A stretch of DNA of 64,000 nucleotides, from positions 5,820,842 through 5,884,841 of the forward strand of contig OZ020306.1 in the NCBI GenBank assembly GCA_963971305.1, in the 5' to 3' direction. The notes under the pieces are model-generated. The model was given only the letters and a program-made list of their open reading frames with translations. It had not been told where the DNA came from and searched no databases. The translations under genes were made by a program, and so were the position numbers. Position 1 is the stretch's first letter. Each line of letters starts with the position of its first letter. The DNA comes from Arcuatula senhousia (taxonomy: Eukaryota; Mollusca; Bivalvia; Mytilida; Mytilidae). Shown piece after piece: positions 36,001-43,475 of this stretch.

Positions 36001-37091
36001 TCATATAATTCAATTACTAGTTGAAATAACTAGGTTTTTTTTATATTATATAAAAAAGAATTAAAAGAACCAGATAACTCATTTATTTTTCCCTTTTGTG
36101 CATGTAATGTAAAGCTGCACAATTTACAAGCAGTTCAAGACTTTTTACTAAGTGAAGGCATCTAACTGACCAAAGAAGGGATCTGAAATCCTTATGCTAC
36201 AAAGATTTTCTATATATTCAACCAGAATTTTTTCATAGGGGTTCCCAACCCCAAGTAAATCTACCTATGAAGAACCACATATGAAGAGAGAATAATATGT
36301 AGAAGACAAAGCAGTTGAAAATACATTAAAAGTTGGTTATAAATACATGTGTAGACTAATGGAAGTTAAATCTTAGGGGAAAAAACACATACTGTAAATG
36401 CATTTTTGATCTTAAAAGTTAGAAATTTTGTAAAATTCAAAATTGTTTAAAACACCAGGTTTAAATCTTTCCTTGTACTGCACATAGTCGATATCATAGG
36501 TGCTGGATTTGGCTTCCCTGTTCGAACCTTTTGGCTTTGAGTACTTTCATTTATTCAATATTTTTGGTTGTTTGACCTTCCATTGTTTTGATTCAAATGC
36601 TGCTGATGAGAGGTTACTGCTTGAAATATTGATATACAGCATAACCAAATTTACTGTTTTTATACCAGTTTTGGTATTTGTATTTTCAAGGGACTAGTAG
36701 AAGTAACTTTCAAAAGCTTACTAAACCCTACTACCTGTGTGACAGTAAGTATACTTACAGTTGACATTAAGATACACCCAGGTGCCATTCTTCTTGGCCT
36801 CATCCACACCATTAACAAACTCTATCGTACACTCATACCATCCCTCATCTTGAGGTTGTATCCGAGAGATTTTCAGGGACGCTCCACTGACTAGCTCCAC
36901 CCGATCGGTAAACTGGTTGTGAATTGTAGCAGCATAGTTGCTAAAGCGTAAGAAGACAGGATCTTTCAGATCACTCTTCTTCCACTGAATGATGGTATCC
37001 ACTTGTTCATTGTTTGGAAAGTTCAGAGGACAGTTTAGCACTATTGTTCCACCTTGGTTAGAAGATTTTGACGTTTCTGCGGCTCTTATTC
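7340..37091 (-). CDS. tutl: Turtle/IGSF9-family transmembrane adhesion protein, 13 exons visible, N-terminus missing
   Basis: Joining exons 37091-36759, 22340-22065, 20799-20512, 19736-19458, 18737-18622, 18039-17886, 17262-17151, 16415-16243, 13925-13845, 13404-13114, 11187-11047, 10345-10285 and 9032-7340 gives 3998 nt in one frame (1331 residues). All junctions are GT/AG with matching phases. Order (residues): Ig1 1-110, Ig2 111-202, Ig3 203-298, Ig4 299-391, Ig5 392-481, FN3 482-576, linker 577-603, FN3 604-700, TM ~710-733, cytoplasmic tail to 1331. Each Ig has its Cys pair and core Trp. Ig1 (GWYEC, NGTWVYLNV) and Ig3 (GWYTCRPSNGVG, AFLNVTY) resemble IGSF9/Turtle closely. Family members are homophilic neuronal adhesion proteins in dendrite and axon patterning and synapse organisation. 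The protein should be type I in the plasma membrane. The signal-peptide exon was not located. The tail ends SEML, a possible class III PDZ ligand. Confidence 0.88.
9033..10284 (-). other. Turtle intron
   Basis: AT-rich intron between the 61-bp exon and the tail exon. I see no further exon or recognisable element. Confidence 0.6.
10285..10345 (-). CDS. tutl: Turtle exon: 61-bp cytoplasmic exon
   Basis: Acceptor tttatttttacag, donor gtatgt. Phase 1 to phase 2; it is the only way to join the TM exon to the tail exon in frame. Encodes NVKYMGTPEDMERTTVPQR. Confidence 0.8.
10560..10780 (+). repeat. Interspersed repeat inside a Turtle intron
   Basis: T/G-rich block containing cctgaattcactctcagttc, gtttctgtgttttatg and a 'ggtttttgtccc'-like run. 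It resembles, on the opposite strand, the block at 40460-40600 (ctgagttcacttagag, ctttatccagag). This gag-less, ORF-less family recurs in mussel DNA; the class is not known to me. Confidence 0.35.
11047..11187 (-). CDS. tutl: Turtle exon: juxtamembrane, transmembrane helix and stop-transfer
   Basis: Acceptor tttttgtattacag, donor gtaatt. Phase 1-1. After SKGVFLSEAEI comes a ~24-residue hydrophobic helix (IGGIVGGLLFLLVAV…IIGIIC) followed by the basic stop-transfer SRKKDRTR. This orients the Ig/FN3 region outside and the tail in the cytosol. Confidence 0.9.
11188..13113 (-). other. Turtle intron
   Basis: No exon recognised. 12020-12190 is less AT-rich and has overlapping open frames on both strands (e.g. 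…KISQQIRPDSGWKGF… on +), probably an old interspersed repeat. The rest is AT-rich and featureless. Confidence 0.4.
13114..13404 (-). CDS. tutl: Turtle exon: FN3 domain 2
   Basis: Acceptor ttatgtataacag, donor gtaggt. Phase 1-1. Whole FN3 domain: GPRPSSPRNTTANF, IRISWLSP, YYVIEK, IPSTTYRFRVYAYST, VTTPDE. Confidence 0.87.
13773..13817 (-). pseudogene. Partial tandem duplicate of the linker exon
   Basis: A ~73-bp tandem duplication repeats the second half of the 13845-13925 exon together with its splice donor: the words gaaccctcaggacagac and tacatt are shared, and both copies are followed by gta(a/g)gtact. An AG at 13818-13819 could act as acceptor, giving a 45-bp phase 1-1 cassette, but in that splicing the reading frame differs from that of the parental exon, and the homologous frame has lost the right length. 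Most likely a non-functional copy. Confidence 0.45.
13845..13925 (-). CDS. tutl: Turtle exon: linker between the two FN3 domains
   Basis: 81 bp, phase 1-1, acceptor ttgctttctttgtag, donor gtaagt. Encodes EADSYPSALPTEPSGQ then YIPIITRPLG, a Pro/Ser-rich linker. Phase symmetry means it could be skipped without changing frame. A partial tandem duplicate lies immediately downstream (13773-13817). Confidence 0.78.
13926..16242 (-). other. Turtle intron
   Basis: 2.3 kb of AT-rich sequence between the FN3-1 and linker exons. No exon or repeat structure stands out. Confidence 0.5.
16243..16415 (-). CDS. tutl: Turtle exon: second half of FN3 domain 1
   Basis: Acceptor tgtttattttacag, donor gtatgg. 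Phase 2 to phase 1. Contains EPDTLYEFKVLSRNQYGDG, the canonical FN3 'L.P.T.Y.F.V...N..G.G' pattern. Confidence 0.86.
17151..17262 (-). CDS. tutl: Turtle exon: first half of FN3 domain 1
   Basis: Acceptor attgcttcag, donor gtatgt. Phase 1 to phase 2. Reads TTPHAPYNVSVV … ASVSWIPAYNGGSDQSFIIW, the A to C strands of a fibronectin type III domain including the core Trp. Confidence 0.85.
17886..18039 (-). CDS. tutl: Turtle exon: C-terminal half of Ig domain 5
   Basis: Acceptor ttttactttaag, donor gtaggt. Phase 0 to phase 1. Reads GNLTIINIEKQDHGVYECEA then …TTLIVES, which supplies the second Cys and the F-G strands of Ig5. NLT is a potential glycosylation site. Confidence 0.85.
18622..18737 (-). 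CDS. tutl: Turtle exon: N-terminal half of Ig domain 5
   Basis: Acceptor tctcattattcag, donor gtaata. Starts in phase 1 and ends in phase 0. Reads DPPRFSIRPDN … VTMMCEATGTPPPSISWRK, that is strands A to C of an I-set domain. The domain is completed by the next exon. Confidence 0.85.
19458..19736 (-). CDS. tutl: Turtle exon: Ig domain 4
   Basis: Acceptor tctattttttatag, donor gtaaat. Phase 1-1. PPKILVMPS opening, Cys in RLDCLVDA, Trp in EIIWTKD, GSLLVNSV and Cys in GSYSCTPVSSVGNG. The exon is GC-richer than the flanking introns, as expected of coding sequence. Confidence 0.88.
20512..20799 (-). CDS. tutl: Turtle exon: Ig domain 3
   Basis: Acceptor gtctttctcag, donor gtaaga. Phase 1-1. Contains LGCGADAFP, YRWYFN, GNLVLSSV and GWYTCRPSNGVGQ, ending AFLNVTY. 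The GWYTCRPSNG block with a following AFLNVTYPP is the strongest Turtle/IGSF9 signature in the window. NIT, NVT and NTT give potential N-glycosylation sites. Confidence 0.9.
22065..22340 (-). CDS. tutl: Turtle exon: Ig domain 2
   Basis: Acceptor tatattttcag, donor gtatgg. Phase 1-1. Begins SPPKITHSSP and holds the Cys pair LLYCKVSG / YICQFSNS and the core Trp GYWVKD. Ends IVEG. A complete I-set domain on one exon. Confidence 0.88.
22410..22830 (+). mobile_element. Pearl-like element, two core units, no ACGG tract
   Basis: Two copies, 192 bp apart, of a word starting ggagcccatgctgatgctgc and continuing with ataccaaatatcaagaggct and gattagtagttgc(t/c)ga. The unit is related to the 166-bp core at 61.2-62.2 kb (gtctgcatac…ggattagtagttactgag). 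The right end shows ccccgcccatcagctgcccg. The fragment at 41130-41300 is the same family. Confidence 0.55.
26235..27166 (+). mobile_element. Pearl/HINE-type element with four 174-bp core repeats
   Basis: The left end has acaagagttaacac and then gtctcgcctgacgg; the right end has cgcaggcgagacaaaaa, so TGTCTCGCCTG is inverted at the two ends. The interior has four head-to-tail units of 174 bp (ctcaacc at 26401, 26575, 26749, 26923), nearly identical, followed by a GCC/GTC trinucleotide tract at 27070-27116. Terminal inverted repeats, core tandem units and a microsatellite before the right end are the plan described for bivalve pearl elements, considered non-autonomous helentron relatives. No protein is encoded; the open frame at 26795-27052 is only the repeat read through. 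Confidence 0.75.
27630..28095 (+). mobile_element. Non-autonomous repeat with terminal hairpin
   Basis: Two related internal segments (…ggtggacccccaaaatcaat at 27754 and …gggggacccccaatatcaat at 27902; ~148 bp apart) are followed by acgaccacaacggcgagg and a perfect hairpin ccgcaattttttt-gcgg near 28070, ending in cgtataataaaa. The 3' hairpin and two-unit core suggest a Helitron/helentron-type non-autonomous element; the class is inferred. Confidence 0.5.
30711..30900 (-). mobile_element. tRNA-derived SINE
   Basis: On the - strand an A-box-like taagctgaattggtaga (30809-30825) is followed ~30 bp later by a B-box-like caggttttcgatcc (30770-30783), the RNA polymerase III promoter pair of a tRNA. 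The 3' segment catgctctctggttacatt is shared with the copy at 57.3 kb. The region before the A box (cattctagtaggaa) is also shared. Confidence 0.6.
31995..32180. repeat. GAGCGAGCG-containing T-rich repeat
   Basis: Three gagcgagcg / aagcgagcg words embedded in poly-T/poly-A (32023, 32096, 32161), with inverted-like symmetry. ORF-less; probably an old interspersed repeat. Confidence 0.35.
32505..33265 (+). mobile_element. Pearl-type element with four 167-bp core repeats and an ACGG tract
   Basis: Units start at gtagatgt 32558, 32724, 32891 and 33058 (166-167 bp apart). Each contains gaaccatcctaccaagtttc and gctgagaaaagcttgacgga. The array runs into a GTACGGACGGAC tract (33175-33215) and then the right end cgtcacgggggcaaaaaa. 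The left end has ggatgcccccgc, so TGCCCCCG is inverted at the ends. The four short minus-strand open frames here are the same repeat unit read four times. Confidence 0.75.
33305..34031 (-). pseudogene. Nested single-exon gene with one frame break (unknown family)
   Basis: An ATG at 34029-34031 opens a frame (begins MASASKQFIVV) that hits TAA after 18 codons. Directly overlapping, a second frame starts as ...AIVPYKTVECSTDDFF and stays open for about 230 codons to a TGA at 33305-33307. The break falls at a run of six A (- strand, 33980-33985); one A fewer would join the frames. The long frame has normal amino-acid variety, seven or more Cys, and motifs such as ALWYVDHCHAKLE, GCPIP and FAGYNKYSKHHY. 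No intron is seen. It sits between two pearl-like elements inside the Turtle intron on the same strand. It may be a retrocopy or transposon-derived gene, or an intact gene with an assembly indel. I do not recognise the family. Confidence 0.55.
34490..34812 (+). mobile_element. Second, single-unit copy of the 32.5-kb element
   Basis: Shares gtgtccat(a/g)ggacac(a/g)gatgccccc at the left, then gaagtagatgt, catactgac, tttcaaatcattc and agcttgac, and a right end ctaccccctaacatgttgtcac then ggggcaaa. The ACGG tract is reduced to gggacagacaagagt. Roughly 1.5 diverged core units. Confidence 0.65.
36480..36660 (+). repeat. Interspersed repeat fragment near the Ig1 exon
   Basis: The string ggatttggcttccctgttcg…cttttggctttgagtac…gctgatgagaggttactgc resembles a repeat I know from mussel genomes (…tttggctttg… …gatgag…gtcgaaacgcgc); here the terminal part is diverged. 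The open frame across it is not a gene. Confidence 0.35.
36759..37091 (-). CDS. tutl: Turtle exon: Ig domain 1
   Basis: Acceptor ttcttctttcag, donor gtaagt. Phase 1 at both ends. One whole V/I-type Ig domain: Cys in IVLNCPL, Trp in IIQWKK, Cys in GWYECTIEF, then NGTWVYLNVN. The exon opens about 20 residues before the first beta strand, so the signal peptide must be on one or more exons further right. Confidence 0.88.
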
Positions 37092-38720
37092 CTGAAAGAA
37101 GAAAAAATCATGTATGAGCGCAATCAATGTGTGGCAAAGAATTCTGCTTAATCTGTGCCAGGAGTCATTCTAAATGTAGTGATGTGTGAACATTTGGTCA
37201 ACATCGAAGCTGAAGGATCGAAAAATTAGTGATTTCAAAGTTCTTTTATTAACTGTTTTTGATTTCAATATTAATTAATGCAATTTTGTGTCCTGCATGT
37301 ATACTCATATGCCTTCTTCATTACATCAGGCTTATATGATTTTTTTCATTGCAGTTTGGTGAACTGCTGTGTCACGTACATTGATTCCTCTAGTTTTCAA
37401 CAGGTAACAATAGGAAAAACTTAACCTTATATTTGTAGTGTTTACAGACTTTTGCATGACAATTTTCAGTATTTCATTTTCAAAATATATTTAAGGCTAG
37501 CATTCATGCATCAATTTTGAAACTTTTAGTAATAACATCAAAAACCTGCAATCTTAATAACATAGTTTTTTATTTTGTTGATGGATTAACTTGTTAGGTA
37601 ATTTTCTATCAGTATGTACAGAAATAGTAAAACAAATTTGTACTATTTTTATTCTAAAAGGTTGGAGTTTTTGTAACCTTTGTCATGAACTGCAATTATC
37701 TGATGAACAATTCCAATCAAAGCCATGGAATTACAACGTCTTCCTAAAATATCTCTCTCCTACCAAGCTGAATACATAATAGACCCTGGCCTATCATACT
37801 ATCTCCATTTATATCATCTCTAATTTCCAATATTGTCCATAAATTGCCAGACAATTGTTTTGACTATTTTTCTATGAATTTTTGTGACCCCATTGCCCTT
37901 CTATCATTTTCATTCTCATATTTTCCTTGTTACGTCTAATTTATATAGTTACTTATAGTACACCTAATAGAAAAGCAATGACACTAGCCTTGCATCCCTG
38001 TGCTTTCAGCATTATGCTGGTAATCACAGGGACCAAATTTCCACTTAATCTAATACCAGACCGACAAGAATTTGTAATACATCTTCTTGTTAAGAAAATT
38101 CACTTAATCCCTTATCAACTATTCAACTGAAAAATGGTACAGCTTCGTCAATTAGTGATGGGGAGAAAATTGACAAACAAAATTATTATTTACAGCAGTT
38201 CATTGACCGTCTTGATGAATTAGCGCTGAAGATATTGCATCCTGAAAATTGAAGGTAAAATTACTTTAAGCCTAATTTGTTCACAAATAGCTGAATTATA
38301 AGTCCTAGTACAGTTACTTATATGTCATGTCCTATGGTTCAATTTAGAAACATCTAGGGTACACATGCTTCAATGTCAAACAACTTCAAATGTAGGTAAG
38401 AAACCTAACTTGGCAAGCTTGATGAATATCGAAGTACATTGTAGTTTGTATAGTGAAAAAAATTTAACCCACTAGTAATTTTGAAATGCCTGTACCATTG
38501 TCAGGACTATTACCATCTTCAATGTCTCTGGTATGTCTTTTCTCTTGGACATTAGAAATTCGGTAAATTTGTTATTAACTCTTTACCGTTCCTATGACTT
38601 TTATAAGAATCATGCAAAAGAGTGATTCATGGGTGGAAAGCCTAAACCAATTTTTTTTTTTTTTATGTGTTACTCATATTAGCACCCTGCTTTGATCTTT
38701 TGTGCTCTTTTTCCAAACTA

Positions 38721-38859
38721 GCCCTGGTCCTGAGAGAAAAAAAATATATATATAGAATGCATTGGAAAAATGTAAGAAAGGGAGACAACTCATAAAATTG
38801 TCAATAATTTCAATAGAAACCATTGTAACAAAATGGCAAGATTTCTCCCAGGACCAGGC
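38721..38859. mobile_element. Small MITE-like inverted repeat
   Basis: gccctggtcctgagagaaa at the left is inverted at the right as tttctcccaggaccaggc, giving a 139-bp element with ~18-bp arms. A TATATATA tract lies just inside the left arm. Target duplication not resolved. Confidence 0.45.
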
Positions 38860-41124
38860 AGTTATCAGCAAATTGTTATTTATTTCTTATTTTATATACT
38901 TTGAACTATCGTTTGTTAAAATAAACCATTGTAGCCTTTTTATCGATGAATCAATTTTGCATGATTCTTAGGTGGGCTACTACTTAATACCAATATAATT
39001 CTTTAAATTAATGGCCTGTTAACTAGCTTTACAATAACTGGCTTGAAGTATCACCAATTACTAATACAAAGATATAGAATGAAACTAATATAAGAATCAT
39101 GACAACATTATGCATTTCTCCTTCTTGCCACTATCACTACATTTTACACATTTAATACCTAATTTGTACTGAGTTACCGGTAATCATTTTTTAATTTTAT
39201 TGTTTCTCAGATTTGGAGTGATTCTACAAATCTCTTATGATTTGAGTGAATGAATTTCCTACTAGACAACAATTTAATATTAAGATCAATTTCATCGCAT
39301 GACACCAGGGCTTTTACTTATATCTATCTTGTTTGACGGCTCTTCACTGAATTACAATACCGATTTACTCCTCAGAGAATTCCCGTACTTTATACTTTAC
39401 CAACAAGGTGGGATGAAGAATTAACAGCAATTATAACAAAAAATATGGACAAACATCCCTGTTGGGAATTATACTGGAAATGTCAACCAATTTCTTCTAT
39501 TAGTCAAAAATTGAAAATCAATGAATTTTCAAATACTAATGGTGTAGCTTAAGAGATTTTGATCGCTAATAAATTTGAAAATAATGTCGGTGAAATTAAC
39601 CATGGCAATCTACACCAAGGCTTCATTGTGTCTCAGTATATCATGATAAATTTCATCAGCTTATGCTTAACTTACTTTTTGTGATTCAATCATTTTCTAA
39701 GAAAAAACTTCTAATGAGTATGAGTGTTCTTAAAATCAATTTCTCAAATTCTCTTATTTCAAAAATTCATTTCAGAGATTTGGAAGACATGTATTATGTA
39801 ACCCTAAATTACAAAGGCAAAATGAGAAGGATTAAAAATAAGAAGATGAAAATAATTAACATGCTCTTCTATATTTACTTGAAAATTTGAATGAATCATT
39901 CTTTCTTCTCCATGTTGAATACTATAGTTAGTATACAGGGCAGATACTTCAATTCATGAAAGAGTTTCTCTTCCATTTAAGCATAAGCTAATTGTTTTAA
40001 TTTGAAACCCTGTTTTTACCATTCTTGCTGTTTTGGTACTGTGCTTTGACCCCTCTGATGAGTCATGTCTTGACAGGTATCGTGTGTTGAAAATGCTTGG
40101 CCAGGCCTAGTTTACTTCCAATCAATTTCAAAACAGCTGATACACAACAGCGCTACTTAGCCAGCTTCAATTTTATTTTCAGACTTTTAGTTCCATATAA
40201 GGAACATTTAAAATTCAAAAATAGATTTTAATGAGGCAGACTTCACAAGAATAATTATTTAAATGTTTGCTTCTAGCCATTCTTGAACTTTTAAACGAAA
40301 GTTGGTTTGCTAGAAAATGTTAAAATTAATGTCAAATTAATTGTAGAACCTGGAAATTGTTATTCAAATTGTATGTGTATAGTAATTTCTTAGTATGCCA
40401 ATAAATAATGTTAAAAAGATTTTTACAAGACAGGCCTGAGAAGACAGTCTGAAAGCAAGAAATACCAAGAAACAAACCACACAACTAAACTGCTATCAAG
40501 AAAATTTAAGCTCTGGATAAAGTTCCGATAAACTCTAAGTGAACTCAGGTACCCCAGAAGGGGTAGCGGTTCCTTACGTTTAATTAAATCAAGAAAAGAG
40601 AACTTGTAATGGGGTATCACAAAGCATTCAAGTAAGAACATTATAACGGCACAAAAAAGAAAACTAGACAAAGCAAATGAAGTCTAGAGAAATAAAACAA
40701 AAAGGGCATATATACCAGTGAAAACTTTTTGTATTGACTGAGACAAAGCAAATGAAATCAATCTACAGTAAAAACACTGATAATTTCTTAATTACCCAGA
40801 AATTAGCACCTAATCCTGCTCATCACCAGTGTAAACATAAGATTTGGCAGGAGTAGGATAGACAGGGGGTGATAGATTGATGTCTTTAACATTATAGGGA
40901 GGTTTTAAATGACAAACAAATGGTGAGGTTGATAAATGGCAAAGAAACACATTACTATCCCTAAGAATTCACCCGTAACCTGTAAAAAATATCAGTCTGG
41001 GGCACAGAGTACAGCTTGTAGTTCAGGGCCTGGTTAGAACTCTAAAACCCATTACAATACATGCACACTCAGAATAAAACATTTTGCATTTAACTTAGTA
41101 TAATATAATAATGTACAAAAATCA

Positions 41125-41305
41125 TTAAACAGGAAGTAAGGGAGCAACAGACTTGAAACTGAATCACACAGAATGGGTCCCGGATGCTGATGCAGCATAC
41201 CAAATTTCAAGTAACTGTGATTAGTAGTTTCTGAGCAAACTCAGCTACAAAAATTATTTCCATGCCTACCCAACATTCACTATTTCATAACCCAGATTTT
41301 TCACT
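41125..41305 (+). mobile_element. Fragment of the 22.4-kb pearl-like family
   Basis: aaacaggaagtaagggagca, gatgctgatgcagcatacca, gtgattagtagtttctgagc and cctacccaacattcac follow in the same order as at 22.62-22.80 kb. One core unit only. Confidence 0.55.
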
Positions 41306-41569
41306 CTGGAAAAGCCCTCAAACACTTCTTTGGTTCAAAAACTTACTTTATTTTAGAGTCAATATAAACTTTGCATCCTTTGGTATTACATGTAAACAAT
41401 CTCAATCAAAACTCAATTCATTATTGATCAGAATATTGGTAATGATAAAAAGTACTGTAGACAGTAATACATCGCTACTCATTTGTGAACTTGAAAAATC
41501 AGTTAAAACAATTCATGGATTAACTCATGTGTGAACTCATTCAATTACATACGGGAAAGTTCAACAGTG

Positions 41570-41990
41570 ACAAGTGCATTGACCACTACGTCTTTACACC
41601 CGATCACATTACACAGGCTGCCTTGTCTATTGTTTACTACGACCCTGAATTGACATGACATTACTATAAGACTGTGTATACCATTGTCATGTCGGGATAA
41701 AAACTCCGCAAGACTAAACTAATTCAATTATAACTTTCGTTACGACAATCGTTTCATCTTGGAAATGATTTACCATAACAATCTCATAACATATTCATCC
41801 ATAGCGATCTATATACCTGGTGTATTATGGATTAATGTCGACTTCCCACAGGGCCTGTAACCGGGATAGACTTGACACACGCGGGATATTCCTATATGAC
41901 ATGTCTCCAACGATTGTCATTGCAGGAAGCGATATAAATATTTGCCCTAATAATTCAATAAAGCATGGGGCGTGAATTCTCTAGTCTGAA
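41570..41990. other. Non-repetitive, CpG-containing non-coding block
   Basis: This ~400-bp stretch has more CG dinucleotides and higher GC than its surroundings (tacgtctttacacccgatca, aaccgggatagac, acacgcgggatatt), no long open frame and no similarity to the other repeats in the window. It is a candidate regulatory or conserved element, by inference only. Confidence 0.25.
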
Positions 41991-42329
41991 GGAATAAGTT
42001 GGAGATTATTTACATGTCTTGGAAACTTATTGATAGAATATTAGCAGGCTAAGACTCGAATGTCAATGCTGCATAGGGCTAAAGTAGAAATTATGTATTT
42101 AAATATGCTTCCTCAATAAATTATTTAAGGCTTTTTCCAAATATGTTGTCTTGCTAAGAAAAAATGTCCCAAATCTGTCATTGAGAATAAACATCTGAAA
42201 ATATCCCCACTTTCAACAGGAAGCTGATATAGAGTTAACACAAATTATGGTTATTTTAGTAAATTTTTATGCTAAAAAAAGGTTTTTTATTTCAAAATTA
42301 TAAAAAATATTTTGTTATGCTCATATATG

Positions 42330-42455
42330 ACACTGTCTTTTCTCTTTTTTTCCTTTATGCTTTATATTTTTTTGTTATATTTGGATAACACATCACATGT
42401 ATATTTAAACTGTGCTTTTGTCAAATAAAATTGATTGATTGATTGATTGTTATTT
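42330..42455 (+). mobile_element. 3' tail of a non-LTR retrotransposon, (TTGA)n-ended
   Basis: A T-rich tract with ttatatttggataacacatc is followed by gtcaaataaaa and then ttgattgattgattgatt (42431-42450). A polyadenylation-like AATAAA directly followed by a short tandem repeat is typical of CR1/L2-like LINE 3' ends. No coding region remains. Confidence 0.45.
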
Positions 42456-42969
42456 ATTACCAAAGTGAATTTTGGCTATTCATGCAGCGTTTGCAGAGAA
42501 ATTCATGATTCTCTTCTTTTTTTAAGTAAGAAAATTAAATGACTCAAAATTCTTGCTTGTAAAATGTCTATCAAACTTTTCAGTGGAGAAAACTTGCATA
42601 AATTCATTAAATGGAATGTCTGTAATTCTGGAGCCTAGTTTGATGAATATATAGATCCACTAGTCAGTAATTCCTACAAGTCATTTTTGTCAGTGACATC
42701 AATTGATGCTTCAGATATAGACTATTTGTTGGACCAAATCTGGTTGGGGAATTGAAACTATTCAGGAAAACTTGTCTCTCCCAGAACCAGGATATTAGCT
42801 CACTTACAGAAAACTTATCTTTTATCAGCTAAATTGAGTTGGAGCTTTGTTTTGTGATCGCCACAACCCTCGGGAGACCATGAAGATCTTGATACAATCA
42901 TTCCAATATAGATATATGTCTCAAACGCCTGACAGGCTATTTGCTACACACCTAATCAAAGAATAACTT

Positions 42970-43475
42970 TTATATGTACAAATTCTATTAAGGATTCACA
43001 GCTTGTATTAAGGTGAGATATTTCCAAAAGGTTAATAAGCAAAGATGTGTGGGCAGGTCACTAGTACATGTATAGGCAATGTTTTATAAATAATTTGTTG
43101 TCTTCAGCAATTTATTAGTCTCGTGGACTTTTATTTCATCAAATCCTTGTACATGTTCTTGCTAAATTCTTTTACAAATTCACAAGTTTATATTGAAGCA
43201 GGATATTTTTTTCAAAGTGTAATTTTCAAAGCTGTAAAGGCAACATTTAGTATAGGCAAATTATCATACGTAAGTTTATGCCTTAGCAAACGTCTTTTGC
43301 ACTTTTATTTCATCTATTATACATGACAAATTCTGTTACATCAATTCACAGCCCTAAGTGTTTTTAAAGGTAAATATGCAAAGATGTGTGGGCAACATTT
43401 AGTAAAGGCAATTTTTCATCCATAAGATAATGCCTTTAGCAAAAGTCTTGTGGACCTTTATTATATGTGATACCT
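42970..43475 (+). repeat. Diverged tandem repeat, ~170-bp period, about three units
   Basis: gcaaagatgtgtgggca occurs at 43039 and 43378; cttttatttcatc at 43128 and 43301 (173 bp apart), with a third variant near 43455; attcacag/attcacaag words occur at 42993, ~43180 and ~43344. It has no terminal repeats that I could find. Confidence 0.5.

Larger units (their letters stand above)
22341..36758 (-). other. Largest visible Turtle intron (14.4 kb, between Ig1 and Ig2)
   Basis: Bounded by the donor of the Ig1 exon and the acceptor of the Ig2 exon. It contains at least four pearl-like elements (22.4, 26.3, 32.5 and 34.5 kb), a hairpin-ended repeat (27.6-28.1 kb), a tRNA-SINE (30.7-30.9 kb), a GAGCGAGCG repeat and a nested pseudogene (33.3-34.0 kb). 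23.0-26.2, 28.1-30.7 and 34.8-36.5 kb are AT-rich without recognised features. Confidence 0.6.

Noticed and set aside
40423..40671. Minus-strand frame with a hydrophobic start as the Turtle signal-peptide exon
   Set aside because: The start needs a non-ATG codon, the sequence resembles an interspersed repeat also seen at 10.6 kb, and the donor phase does not give a convincing junction to Ig1.
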